From contig NZ_JAHDYS010000016.1 of NCBI RefSeq assembly GCF_018531195.1, forward strand, positions 28,472-92,471: a stretch of 64,000 bases of DNA, written 5' to 3'. Below the pieces are notes generated by a model. It had not been told where the DNA came from. It did no database searches and saw only the letters and a program-made list of their open reading frames with translations. The position numbers and the translations under genes are program-made. Origin of the DNA: Pelotalea chapellei. Lineage in GTDB: Bacteria > Desulfobacterota > Desulfuromonadia > Geobacterales > Pseudopelobacteraceae. Every line of letters starts with the position of its first letter. The first letter of the stretch is position 1. Shown piece by piece: positions 32,865 through 42,274 of this stretch.

Positions 32865-35800
32865 ATGAATGAACTTGATCACCTGCATATCGAACTCTCC
32901 GGAAGACACCTGATCGAGGCCAGTGCCGGCACCGGGAAAACCTATGCCATCGCTTGCCTCTATCTGCGTCTGCTGATTGAAAAGGATCTGCTTCCCGAGC
33001 AGATTCTGGTGGTGACCTACACGGAAGCGGCCACCAAGGAGCTGCGTCACAGGATTCGCAGCCGGATTCGTGAGGCGCTGGAAGTCATGGGGGGCGCAGC
33101 CAGCGGGGATGCTTTTCTGCTCGGCCTGCTGGCGGCAGCAGATTCCGTGGAGAGTGGCAGGCAGCAGGCCGGGGAACGTCTCAAGCGCGCTCTGGCCATG
33201 TTCGATACCGCTTCCATTTTCACGATCCACTCTTTCTGCATGCGGGCGTTGCAGGATCACGCTTTTGAGAGCGGATCTCTGTACGATACCGAACTTGTCA
33301 CCAGCCAGACTGAGCTGCTCAGGGAGATCGTCGATGATTTCTGGCGCTCCCGGTTTTTTGCAGAACCTGCGCCACTGCTCGGTTACGCCCTGCAAAGCAA
33401 GTTGTCGCCCGATGGCCTGCTGGAGTTTCTTAAAGGGATGCTGGGGCCCCGGCTGGAAATCGTGCCCCGCTTTACTGAAGGTGAGATTGACGCCATAGAG
33501 GAGCGCTGTCGCGCCGCCTTCAACAAGGTCCAGGAGGAATGGGCGCGCTCCCGCGGCGTGGTGGAGGACATCCTGCTGAACAGCAAGGAGCTTGGACGGG
33601 CAGCGGACAGCTACCGGCTGAATGATGTCGTTCCGGCCCTGCTTGCCGGTCTCGGGACACTGGTGGAGGGGGACAATCCCTTTGCGCTCTTTTCCGGCTT
33701 CGAGAAATGCTGCCTTTCCGCCATCATCAAGGCCACCAAGAAAAACAAGGTCCCGCCGGAACATCCCTTTTTCAGCTGCTGTGAAGAGCTGCTGACCGGA
33801 GTGCAGGAGCGATTTCTGGCCCTGCGCTGGGAGGTGATAGCCTTTGCCGCCGAACGCCTGCCGCTCCTCAAGCGAAAGGCGAATGTCCGTTTCTTCGATG
33901 ACCTGCTCGTCGACGTTTCTGCAGCACTGCAGGGTGAGGGGGGAGAGGCGTGCGCCGCCAGCCTGGGACAGAAATATCCTGCCGGACTGATCGATGAATT
34001 TCAGGATACCGACCCGCTGCAGTACGACATCTTCCGCAGGATCTATACCGGGAAGGGGAAGGTCCTCTTTCTTATCGGCGACCCCAAACAGGCTATCTAC
34101 AGTTTCCGGGGGGCAGACATCTTCGCCTACCTGGAGGCGGCTTCCGATGTGTCTGACGATAATACCCACACCCTGACCGGCAACTGGCGCTCCACACCGC
34201 GATTGCTTACCGCCTTCAATACCCTCTTCGAACGGCGCTCTCCCTTTGTTTTCGACAAGATCAGCTACCATCCGGTCTCTTCCGGAAAACCGGAGCACCG
34301 GGAAGAACTGCTGCTGGACGAAAACCATGCCCCGCTGCAGGTCTGGCATTTGCCGCTGGGCGACCAGGGCAAGCCGCTGACTGTCGGAGAGGCTGCCGAC
34401 TGTATTCCCCCTGCCGTCGCGGGTGAAATAGTTCGACTGCTGCAGGCAGGCAGGGAGGGAAAGGCACTGCTCCACGGACGTCCATTGGTGCCCGGTGACA
34501 TGGCGGTGATCGTGCGTACGCACCGGGAAGGGAAGTGCATCCAGGATGCGCTGCGTGCTGTGGCCGTTCCCAGTGTTATGCGCAGTGAACAGAGTATTTT
34601 CGGCACTGACGAAGCGGGTGACCTGTATACCGTTCTCAATGCCCTGGCAGACCCGGGCAACGAGTCCAAGGTCAGGGGCGCTCTGGTGACGCCGCTTTTG
34701 GGCAAAAGGGGTGACGACATCGCCCGTTTTCTGGAAGATGAGCAGGCCTGGGAGGAGATGCTTTCCCATTTCCGCGACTATCATCATGCCTGGCTGGAGC
34801 GTGGCTTCATGGTCATGTCCCGCTGGCTGCTCTCCAGGGAGCGGGTCAGGGGCAGGCTGCTTCAGCGACCCGACGGCGAGCGCAGGCTTACCAATGTGCT
34901 GCACTGTCTGGAAGTTATCCATTCTGCTGCCCATGAAAAGGATCTGGGAATGGAAGGGGTGCTGGCCTGGTTCGGCGGCCGGATCAACGGCGGTGAGAAT
35001 GCAGAGGAAAACCAGATCCGTCTGGAGACCGACGAACAGGCGGTCAGGATCGTCACCATCCATGTCAGTAAAGGACTGGAATATCCGGTGGTGTTCTGCC
35101 CCTTTCTCTGGGGCGGGGTGCGGCAGGGAGACGATGTCGTCAGCTTCCACAACGGGTTCACCATGGGCAAGGATTACGGTTCGCCCGACCTGGGTAAACA
35201 TCAGCTGCAGGCCAGCCGTGAAGCGCTGGCTGAAAATCTCCGCCTGTTCTACGTGGCGCTGACCCGCGCTAAATTCAGATGCTATCTGGTTGCCGGCAAG
35301 ATCGACGGGTCACGAGCAACAAGCAAACCGGAAACCTCTGCTCTGGCATATCTGCTGCACTCTTCCACAGCAGAACCGGTTGCTGACCTGGTCGGAGAAC
35401 TTGCCGCCGAGGTACGTTCGCGTTCTTCAGCAGTCATGCTGGAAGATCTCCAGAAACTTGAAAGTGCGGCACCGGGGGCAATCGCTGTGCAGGAGATGCC
35501 CGAAGGAATCGCCGACAGCTGGCAGCCTGTGCTTGACCCTTACAGCTCTTTTATTTGCCGTAATTTCAATGCTGTGATCGGCAATGACTGGCGCGTGGCC
35601 AGCTTTACCTCCTTCGCACAACACAATGCCGCTCCTGGCGAACGGCCGGACCGGGATGAAGGGGGTGCCCTCCATGCTGTATCTCCTGCGGCTGGCGATG
35701 TTGTTGGCGGCACAAACATCTTCACCTTTCCCAAAGGCGCCCAGGCCGGAATCTTTTTGCACAGCCTGTTTGAGGAACTCGATTTTGCCGACGCTACCGG

Positions 35801-36458
35801 GGAAAAAAACCGACCCCTTGTGGAAAAGGGGCTGGCCAGGTATGGCTATGAGCCGGAGTGGCTGGAGACAGTATCTTCCATGGTGGCGAACGTCATCGCC
35901 ACTCCCTTGCCCGGGCCTGACGGCGCATTTACCCTGTCAGGGCTGCGACCGGGCGCCTGGATCAGTGAGCTGGAGTTTTTTTTCCCCCTGCGTTTCGTTA
36001 CCTCCGATCTGTTGCGGGATGTGCTGAAGCGCTGGAACGGAACAGCCGCTCCAGATGAACCCGACTATCTACGCGCGCTGCATTTCAAGCCGGTGCGCGG
36101 CATGGTGCGCGGCTTCATGGACATGGTCTTCGAGCACAACGGCAGGTACTATCTGCTGGACTGGAAGTCGAACCACCTGGGGTACCGGGTGGAGGATTAC
36201 GGCCAGGCAGCACTGCGGGAAGAGATGGGGCGCAAGCTGTACACGCTCCAGTACCAGCTCTACACGGTTGCCCTGACTCGCTACCTGGCCTTGCGCGTGC
36301 CGGGGTTTGATTATGCTTCCCATTTCGGTGGAGTCATCTACCTCTTCTTGCGCGGCATGAACCCTGAACATGGGGCCCAGTTCGGGGTGTATCATGACCT
36401 GCCGCCGGTGGAGCTGATCGAGGAACTGTCGGATCTGCTGGTGGAGTGCGAAAGTTAG
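32865..36458 (+). CDS. recB: Exodeoxyribonuclease V beta subunit RecB
   Basis: 1197 residues from MNELDHLHIELSGRHLIEASAGTGKTYAIACLYLRLL; AGGA precedes this ATG. Walker A (ASAGTGKT, about 18-25), helicase motif IA (VVTYTEAATKELRHRIR), motif II (LIDEFQDTDPLQYDIFRRI), GDPKQAIYSFRGAD (motif III) and VRIVTIHVSKGLEYPVVF (motif V) are intact. The C-terminal nuclease domain has VRGFMDMVF and YLLDWKSNHLG with catalytic Asp and Lys. It is the 3'-5' motor and nuclease of the double-strand break repair complex. Slightly longer than the E. coli protein. Confidence 0.96.
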   Translation: MNELDHLHIELSGRHLIEASAGTGKTYAIACLYLRLLIEKDLLPEQILVVTYTEAATKELRHRIRSRIREALEVMGGAASGDAFLLGLLAAADSVESGRQQAGERLKRALAMFDTASIFTIHSFCMRALQDHAFESGSLYDTELVTSQTELLREIVDDFWRSRFFAEPAPLLGYALQSKLSPDGLLEFLKGMLGPRLEIVPRFTEGEIDAIEERCRAAFNKVQEEWARSRGVVEDILLNSKELGRAADSYRLNDVVPALLAGLGTLVEGDNPFALFSGFEKCCLSAIIKATKKNKVPPEHPFFSCCEELLTGVQERFLALRWEVIAFAAERLPLLKRKANVRFFDDLLVDVSAALQGEGGEACAASLGQKYPAGLIDEFQDTDPLQYDIFRRIYTGKGKVLFLIGDPKQAIYSFRGADIFAYLEAASDVSDDNTHTLTGNWRSTPRLLTAFNTLFERRSPFVFDKISYHPVSSGKPEHREELLLDENHAPLQVWHLPLGDQGKPLTVGEAADCIPPAVAGEIVRLLQAGREGKALLHGRPLVPGDMAVIVRTHREGKCIQDALRAVAVPSVMRSEQSIFGTDEAGDLYTVLNALADPGNESKVRGALVTPLLGKRGDDIARFLEDEQAWEEMLSHFRDYHHAWLERGFMVMSRWLLSRERVRGRLLQRPDGERRLTNVLHCLEVIHSAAHEKDLGMEGVLAWFGGRINGGENAEENQIRLETDEQAVRIVTIHVSKGLEYPVVFCPFLWGGVRQGDDVVSFHNGFTMGKDYGSPDLGKHQLQASREALAENLRLFYVALTRAKFRCYLVAGKIDGSRATSKPETSALAYLLHSSTAEPVADLVGELAAEVRSRSSAVMLEDLQKLESAAPGAIAVQEMPEGIADSWQPVLDPYSSFICRNFNAVIGNDWRVASFTSFAQHNAAPGERPDRDEGGALHAVSPAAGDVVGGTNIFTFPKGAQAGIFLHSLFEELDFADATGEKNRPLVEKGLARYGYEPEWLETVSSMVANVIATPLPGPDGAFTLSGLRPGAWISELEFFFPLRFVTSDLLRDVLKRWNGTAAPDEPDYLRALHFKPVRGMVRGFMDMVFEHNGRYYLLDWKSNHLGYRVEDYGQAALREEMGRKLYTLQYQLYTVALTRYLALRVPGFDYASHFGGVIYLFLRGMNPEHGAQFGVYHDLPPVELIEELSDLLVECES

Positions 36459-36485
36459 GAAAAGTAACCCAGTAACAGGACATCC

Positions 36486-38294
36486 ATGCAATTTGAACTA
36501 CGACCCATAGACCGCCATTTTGCCCGTTTCCTGCAGCGTCAGGCGGCTGTTGCGTCACCGTGGCTTGAGCTGGCTGCTGGTCTGGTGAGCAACGTCACCG
36601 GTGATGGGCACATCTGTCTGGACCTGGCTGAGATTGCCGGGCGTGCCATTGTTGTGGATGGAAAGGAGCAGGTTTTTCCTCCTCTTGCGGAGTTGCGGCA
36701 GTGTCTGGAGAGAAGCGGGGTCGCCGGTGCTCCGGGTGAATACGCGCCTCTGGTTCTGGATAACTCTTCCCGCCTCTATCTGTACCGTTATTGGGCGTAT
36801 GAACAGCAACTGGCCGATATCATCAGCCGTAAAGCCTCTTTCGGTGAGGCACCCCTTGACGAACAGCTTCTTAAGAAGGGACTGGCCCGGGTCTTTCCGG
36901 GTCAACGCGGAGAAGATACGGATTGGCAGAAAGTGGCCGCTGTGGCTGCTTTGCGGAAAAAGTTCTGTGTCATTTCCGGTGGGCCGGGTACCGGCAAAAC
37001 TTCAACCGTGGTCAAGATACTGGCGCTGCTCATCGAACAGGCCCAGGGGAAGCCGCTGCGCATCGCGCTGGCAGCGCCCACCGGCAAGGCTGCCGCCCGG
37101 CTGAAGGAATCGATCAGCGCCATGAAAATGAAGCTGGATTGCAGCGAGGATGTGCGTCAGCTGATTCCCGACAGGGTTGTCACCATCCATTCGCTGCTTG
37201 GGGCCATACGCGGTTCGATCCACTTCCGCCATAACGCCTCTCATCACCTTCCCTTTGATGTGGTGATCATTGACGAAGCTTCCATGGTGGCACTGCCTCT
37301 GATGGCAAAACTGGCCCAGGCATTGGCTGATGATGCTCGCCTTATTCTGCTCGGTGATCGTGATCAGCTCGCTTCGGTGGAGGCGGGCGCAGTCCTCGGA
37401 GATATCTGCGGCAACGGCCGGGAGGCTCTGTTTTCCAGGAAGTTTTCTGACCTCACCGGCCGGGTGGCCAACGAGGTTGTTCCTGCCGTGGATCCGGAGG
37501 TACTGCCCGCGCTGGCCGATAGTCTGGTGGTCCTCAAAAGGAATTACCGCTTCGGTGCCGAGAGTGGTATCGGCATCCTGGGCAGGGCAGTGCGGGACGG
37601 AGAAGGTGACCTTGCCCTGCGGCTTTGCCGGGAGCAGGAAAATGGGGAGGTCGTCTGGAATGATCTGCCCGATGCACCGATGCTGAAAAGGGCGTTGGCT
37701 GAAACTGTGGCGAGTGGATACCAAAGCTGTCGTGCAACTGATCTGCCTGATGAAGCGCTGTCCCGGCTGAATGAGTTCCGGGTGCTGTGCGCACTGCGCC
37801 AGGGGCCGTTCGGTGTTGCCGGAATGAACAGCCTGATCGAGGAAGTCCTGACTGAGCGGGGGCTGATCGATCCCCGCAGCCGCTGGTACATCGGGCGTCC
37901 CCTGATGATCACCGTCAATGACCATAACCTGAAGCTGTACAACGGCGATGTGGGCATCATTCTGCCTGATCCTGAAGCAGTCGGGAGGGTTCGGGCCTGG
38001 TTCACCACACCCGAGGGAACGGTGCGCGGCATCTCTCCCTTGCGGCTGCCGGCCCATGAGACGGCCTGGTGCATGACTGTTCACAAGAGCCAGGGGAGCG
38101 AGTTTGCCAGGGTGCTCCTGCTGATTCCCCCCCATGACACGGAAATTCTTTCCCGCGAGCTGCTTTATACCGGCATTACCCGAGCCCGGGAATCAGTTTC
38201 CATCTGGGGTGATCCCCATGTGTTTGCTGCCGCAGTTGCCAGAAGAATCCAGCGTGCCTCCGGGTTGGAGGATGCGCTTTGGGAGTCGGCATAA
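36486..38294 (+). CDS. recD: Exodeoxyribonuclease V alpha subunit RecD
   Basis: 602 residues. VISGGPGTGKTSTVVKILALL (Walker A, about 160-180), APTGKAAARLKESI, VVIIDEASMVALPLMAKLAQAL (motif II) and the C-terminal AWCMTVHKSQGSEFARVLLLIPP (motifs V/VI) identify a superfamily 1 5'-3' helicase of RecD type. It is 27 bases downstream of recB, which with RecC completes the enzyme. Confidence 0.96.
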   Translation: MQFELRPIDRHFARFLQRQAAVASPWLELAAGLVSNVTGDGHICLDLAEIAGRAIVVDGKEQVFPPLAELRQCLERSGVAGAPGEYAPLVLDNSSRLYLYRYWAYEQQLADIISRKASFGEAPLDEQLLKKGLARVFPGQRGEDTDWQKVAAVAALRKKFCVISGGPGTGKTSTVVKILALLIEQAQGKPLRIALAAPTGKAAARLKESISAMKMKLDCSEDVRQLIPDRVVTIHSLLGAIRGSIHFRHNASHHLPFDVVIIDEASMVALPLMAKLAQALADDARLILLGDRDQLASVEAGAVLGDICGNGREALFSRKFSDLTGRVANEVVPAVDPEVLPALADSLVVLKRNYRFGAESGIGILGRAVRDGEGDLALRLCREQENGEVVWNDLPDAPMLKRALAETVASGYQSCRATDLPDEALSRLNEFRVLCALRQGPFGVAGMNSLIEEVLTERGLIDPRSRWYIGRPLMITVNDHNLKLYNGDVGIILPDPEAVGRVRAWFTTPEGTVRGISPLRLPAHETAWCMTVHKSQGSEFARVLLLIPPHDTEILSRELLYTGITRARESVSIWGDPHVFAAAVARRIQRASGLEDALWESA

Positions 38295-38375
38295 CGCCGG
38301 GTTGGCGCGGTAGGTTCCAGGGCCGGTCCAGCCGTGAGTTGATATGTCGGCCGCGTGGGAACGGGAGATGGCTTG

Positions 38376-38405
38376 AAGAAGGGCGGCCAGTTGGTCCCCC
38401 TTCTT
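38376..38405 (+). terminator. Possible terminator after recD
   Basis: AAGAAGGG (38376-38383) pairs with CCCTTCTT (38398-38405), with inner GGCCA/GTCC pairing and a weak T-rich tail (gtatttt). It lies between recD and the toxin-antitoxin-like pair. Confidence 0.5.
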
Positions 38406-38461
38406 GTATTTTGGACGGTGCAAACGTATACTCCGGTTAATAAAACTCAAGGAGCAGCGGT

Positions 38462-38761
38462 ATGGTCAATAACAGAAACGATATCATCACGTTTTTGCAG
38501 ACGCACAAGGATGAAATGGCACAGCGTTTCGGTGTTGTGAGTATCGGTCTCTTCGGCAGTTATGCCAGGGGAGAGGCTAGTGAAGATTCCGATATCGACA
38601 TTGCCATAGAGATCATGTCTGAAAAAAAAACCTTGGGGAATTTCCTCGGTATAAGACGCTATCTCGAGCAGCAGTTCGGCAAAACCGTTGACCTGGGGAT
38701 AGAAAGTACGTTGAAGCCGTTGGCACGTGAAATGGTAACTCGGGAGATTATCCATGTCTGA
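38462..38761 (+). CDS. mntA: MntA-type minimal nucleotidyltransferase (antitoxin)
   Basis: 99 residues. The nucleotidyltransferase signature GSYARGEASEDSDIDIAIEI (about 34-53) has the GSxxxGxxxxxSDxD pattern with both metal-binding Asp residues. In the MntA/HepT system the nucleotidyltransferase AMPylates the HEPN toxin and blocks its RNase activity. AAGGAG is present before the ATG. It overlaps the next gene by 8 bases, which indicates a single unit. Confidence 0.88.
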   Translation: MVNNRNDIITFLQTHKDEMAQRFGVVSIGLFGSYARGEASEDSDIDIAIEIMSEKKTLGNFLGIRRYLEQQFGKTVDLGIESTLKPLAREMVTREIIHV

Positions 38762-39098
38762 ACGTCCGCAACTTCTTTATTGTCAGGATATTTTGGAATC
38801 AGGCGCGGCAATACTTTCATATGTACAGGGTATAACCTGTGATGCCTTTGTTCAGGATCGCATGCGTTACTCGGCTGTAATTAGGGAGTTTGAGATAATC
38901 GGCGAGGCTGTGGGTAAGCTGTCAGTGGAGTTGAAAAGCGGGTATCCGGAGATATCGTGGCAGGACGTAAAGGATTTCCGTAATCTGCTGACGCATGAAT
39001 ATTTTGGGGTTGATCTGGAGATTGTCTGGAATACTGTTCGCGACGATTTACCGATGTTACTGGGGGCTGTACAGAAGATAGTGACTGGAATTAAGTAA
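38754..39098 (+). CDS. hepT: HepT-type HEPN domain RNase toxin
   Basis: 114 residues, helical. The HEPN catalytic motif R-x4-6-H is seen in FRNLLTHEYFGVD (about 79-91), where the Arg-Asn and His are present and the Tyr that gets AMPylated in this family (HEYF) follows. The gene overlaps mntA by 8 bases. Such pairs act as toxin-antitoxin or phage defence modules. The position directly after recBCD is notable. Confidence 0.88.
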   Translation: MSERPQLLYCQDILESGAAILSYVQGITCDAFVQDRMRYSAVIREFEIIGEAVGKLSVELKSGYPEISWQDVKDFRNLLTHEYFGVDLEIVWNTVRDDLPMLLGAVQKIVTGIK

Positions 39099-39428
39099 GG
39101 TGTTCCCACAATTCTTGCTGGAGCAGGAGCCGTGGGTGTCGTTGATCCTGCGTGGCTGATGGTTTGTTGACTTTTTATAAGCAGTCTCATACTGTTGCGG
39201 TGGGCGCTGACGTGATCTTTCTTTCTTCGACAATTCCCTCAATGAATGCAAAGTGATCGGCACGGCGCAGGTCTAATTACTAATAGTAATCAACGTGCAT
39301 CGCAAATTGGTTCACAAATCGAGGTACTAAGAAATGAACTATTTAAGCTTCAAATGTTGATTAATGACCATTAGCCCCGCACTGAACTAAGTAGAGTATT
39401 CCGGGGACATCCATATTTAATTTGAACG

Positions 39429-39452
39429 AAAGGCGGCCAATCGGCCGCCTTT
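39429..39452. terminator. Strong GC hairpin, possible terminator
   Basis: AAAGGCGGCC and GGCCGCCTTT form a perfect 10-bp stem with a 4-base loop. T tracts on either side are short, so it may work weakly in either direction. Confidence 0.65.
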
Positions 39453-39880
39453 CCTGTTCGCCACCAAGCCACAACTCTTATCTCTCCAACAACTTCCTCG
39501 AAAGACCCCGCAGTTCCGCATTTGCCTGCGCAACCACCTTTTTCTTTACTAGATGAAATAATACTCCTGTTCCGTCGTTGTCAGGGGCAACCCTTCAAGC
39601 CTCTTTCTAGGACTCGAACCACCAATGTACCGTTTAACATCTCATCCTTAGGCCATATTGCCGTTCTTTCAATCTCAAAATCTCGCCGTAGCCCTGCTAC
39701 GCTTGCGGTTCTGCTCAATTAGAGGCAACAAATCTAACCTAAGCCTGAGCGTAAATTTGGTACATAGGTAAATTCCGCGTTCATTAAACAACTCCTTCAG
39801 CTAAAAGGCAGGACAGTTTTAATAAAGTGCGAGACAGAACAAAGGCTTTTCTTAGGCCGTGGCCTGGGGTGACAGCCGTA

Positions 39881-39935
39881 ATAATCCGAGAAATATAAAA
39901 CATATAATCCGAGAAAAAACATGTATAAAACCGAG
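39881..39935 (+). repeat. Three phased direct repeats (ataatCCGAGaaa)
   Basis: CCGAGAAA occurs at 39886, 39909 and 39931, spaced 23 and 22 bases, the first two within identical ATAATCCGAGAAA and the third in ATAAAACCGAG. The two-turn spacing suggests a protein-binding array. It also resembles the multiple terminal repeats of IS21-like elements, but no istA/istB is present. Confidence 0.6.
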
Positions 39936-40111
39936 AAAAATTGCCAGGCCTGCCTTTGTCGGCATTATACTCAAATAGAGATCAAATAACACATTCCCCC
40001 ATGCTCCCACAGCGGGATTCTAGGTTTATTCTGTCAACATCGGATTGTGTTTGTAAGACTAGATCGGGTATAGTTCTAAATTAGAATAACATTCCCCCAA
40101 AGAGAACCTTC

Positions 40112-42274
40112 ATGGATAACCGGCCATCAGGCATGCACATCGCCGTAGACACCCATATGCTCTCAGGTCTGCTCATCGACCTGAACATCGCCCGTCGCAA
40201 TGCCCGTTCCTATCCCAAGGGGCACCCGATCATCCTTGCCTCTCTTCAAAAAGTTCTCTCCAGCTATACTCTCCTCATGCAGTCAAACAGTGAAATAGCC
40301 ATCGGTGTGGCCCGGGATATGCTGATGGTAGAGGGAACTTCCTTCGATAAAAATAATCCGGTCTTCCGCGACTTCGCACGCGTTCTCTTTGAACTGGGTA
40401 TAGCGACTCTGGTGCTGCGCCCTGGAGTCAGCCTGGAAGAATTGAGGAATTTCATCCTTCTGCTGGGGCTCAAACGTGAAGAGGTCCACAAACATGGCGG
40501 CATCGAAAATCTCTGGCTCAAGGCCCGTATCGCCACACTTTCGGTTCGTCCTGTCCGTTACGATCTCTTTACTGCTACCGATGAGAATACGATTGTGGCT
40601 GAAGCAAGACCGGATCGGGAGGGGACTCTCTGGGAACGATTTGCCCGGCATGTCCAGAACAGTGCGGGGGGGGAGGAGTCAGAGGAAAGTTTTGATCCTG
40701 AACTGGTTGCTGCGATCTTGAACGGTCAGCATGACCACCGTCTCAGGGCCGACAGCTCCGCCGACGTCGACATGCTTGCGGATCTGGCGCGCCACCTTGG
40801 GTCCGCCCATGCCGGCGACCCAGCAGATGAGAGTTCAATGGGTAAGCTGGGCACTCTTGTCAGCAGGCTCAATCCCGAGTTGCGGCGGCAGTTCCTGAAC
40901 AGCTCATTTTCCGGCAGTAACCAGAGTCAGGCTGCCCAGGCACTGGTAGCCAATCTCTCCACCGATACTGTCCTGGAGATCCTGGAGGACGTGAATACCA
41001 AACGCACCAGTATGCCTCCGGTGATCATGGGCATGCTCCAGCGTCTTGCAGAGCAGGGCGACCAGCACCGCCCATCTGTGGGTGAGGGGGGTATTGGTGC
41101 CCACGATCCCGATGTGGAAAAAATCAGGACCCTTTTTAGTGAACATGTTACGGAGGATTTTACTCCAGATGAATACCAACAGAAACTGAACAGGATCATG
41201 GCGACTGCTACGCTGCCTCGCTTGCAGGGCGAGACAGTGGATGAGCTGATGGAAACCCTGCAACCCCATTTTGTGGAGAGCCGCATCAGCGAGATCATTC
41301 TGCAGGTCGTGATGGCAGAGCCGGGTGACGATGGCGGTGTGAATTCCCTGGCTGCATATATGGGTGATTTGTGCGGCTATTTTCTTGAAACCGGGGAGTA
41401 TGAAAAACTGCTTGATGTGATGCGCCAGTCCTCTGAAACGGGTATGCCGCCAGCCTTTGGTCAGGCTCTGGGACGTTTGTTTTCAAGTCGGGCATTCATG
41501 CAGGAAATTCTTAATGGTTTGAAAATCTGGGGCAAACCGAGATTTGAACAGATCAGGGGCATCATTCTCCATATCGGAGAGCCCTTTATCGCTGTATTGC
41601 TTGATCAGTTAAAGGAAGAGAGCAGCATGTCTCTGCGCCGGTTCATCATGGACCGCGTGGTCGAATTCGGTCCCTTGGCACGGGACGCTGTCATCAGGCG
41701 GCTATCGGATAACAAGTGGTATTTCCTGCGCAATCTTCTGATTATTCTGCGATCGATGAATGACCCCTCCATTCTTGACCATCTGCGCCCGCTTACGGGG
41801 CATGACAACCCGCATGTTCGCCATGAGGTATTCAAGATCCTCCTTCACTACCAGGATTCAAGCGCTGAAGAGCAACTGCTTCGGGATCTGGACAATCCTG
41901 CTCCCGGTGGGCAGCTGGCCGTGGTTCCTCTTGCTGCAGCCTGTGCGTCACCGGCGGTGTTGAAGAAGCTGGTGGCTATGCTGAACCGCACCGGTTTTTC
42001 GGCTGGCGATTGTGAGCTTAAATCTGCAGTTGTCAAAGCTTTGGGAGAGATCGGCAAGGCCGAAGTGCTCCCCGAGCTGGCGAAGGTGTTGGGATCATCC
42101 TCGATGCTTCACTCGAAGCAGCTTGCCAGGCTCAAGGAGGAACTGGTCCACTCTCTGGAGTATTATCCCCATCAGATTGTAGTGCCGATCCTGCAGCGGC
42201 TGGCCAGTGGAAAAGATGAGGTGGCCCGCCAGGCAGCAGTCACCCTGCAGAAGATTAAAGGCAGACAGCTATGA
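40112..42274 (+). CDS. HEAT-repeat protein with HD-GYP-partner N-terminal module
   Basis: 720 residues. Residues 15-125 (LLIDLNIARRNARSYPKGHPII ... MLMVEGTSFDKNNPVFRDFARVLFELGIATLVLRPGVSLEELRNFILLL) form a domain that also occurs at the start of the next gene product. A long middle region follows. From about 490 to the end are HEAT-like helical repeats (e.g. DPSILDHLRPLTGHDNPHVRHEVFKILLHY, KSAVVKALGEIGKAEVLPELAKVL). It has no signal peptide or membrane segment. Overlap by 4 bases with the HD-GYP gene suggests the two proteins work together. The function is unknown. Confidence 0.8.
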   Translation: MDNRPSGMHIAVDTHMLSGLLIDLNIARRNARSYPKGHPIILASLQKVLSSYTLLMQSNSEIAIGVARDMLMVEGTSFDKNNPVFRDFARVLFELGIATLVLRPGVSLEELRNFILLLGLKREEVHKHGGIENLWLKARIATLSVRPVRYDLFTATDENTIVAEARPDREGTLWERFARHVQNSAGGEESEESFDPELVAAILNGQHDHRLRADSSADVDMLADLARHLGSAHAGDPADESSMGKLGTLVSRLNPELRRQFLNSSFSGSNQSQAAQALVANLSTDTVLEILEDVNTKRTSMPPVIMGMLQRLAEQGDQHRPSVGEGGIGAHDPDVEKIRTLFSEHVTEDFTPDEYQQKLNRIMATATLPRLQGETVDELMETLQPHFVESRISEIILQVVMAEPGDDGGVNSLAAYMGDLCGYFLETGEYEKLLDVMRQSSETGMPPAFGQALGRLFSSRAFMQEILNGLKIWGKPRFEQIRGIILHIGEPFIAVLLDQLKEESSMSLRRFIMDRVVEFGPLARDAVIRRLSDNKWYFLRNLLIILRSMNDPSILDHLRPLTGHDNPHVRHEVFKILLHYQDSSAEEQLLRDLDNPAPGGQLAVVPLAAACASPAVLKKLVAMLNRTGFSAGDCELKSAVVKALGEIGKAEVLPELAKVLGSSSMLHSKQLARLKEELVHSLEYYPHQIVVPILQRLASGKDEVARQAAVTLQKIKGRQL

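Larger units (their letters stand above)
39099..40111. other. 1-kb gap without a gene
   Basis: AT-rich, with broken frames on both strands. It holds a hairpin (39429), three phased direct repeats (39881-39935) and a 13-base palindrome (TTCTAA-A-TTAGAA, 40074-40086) just upstream of the next gene. A short minus-strand frame near 39483-39575 ends in KKKVVAQANAELRGLSRKLLER but has no start and no recognised family. Confidence 0.6.

Noticed and set aside
32853..35201. 782-codon minus-strand frame inside recB
   Set aside because: Shadow of recB; no motif and composition typical of antisense frames.
37002..38135. 377-codon minus-strand frame inside recD
   Set aside because: Shadow of recD, no ribosome binding site or recognised domain.
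39483..39575. Minus-strand frame ending KKKVVAQANAELRGLSRKLLER
   Set aside because: No start codon with a ribosome binding site, preceded by a stop after about 30 codons, and no family recognised. It may be a gene remnant but I cannot support it.
39600..39625. GGTTCGAGTCCT on the minus strand, like a tRNA T-loop
   Set aside because: The flanking bases do not form a T stem or acceptor stem, and no anticodon arm is found.
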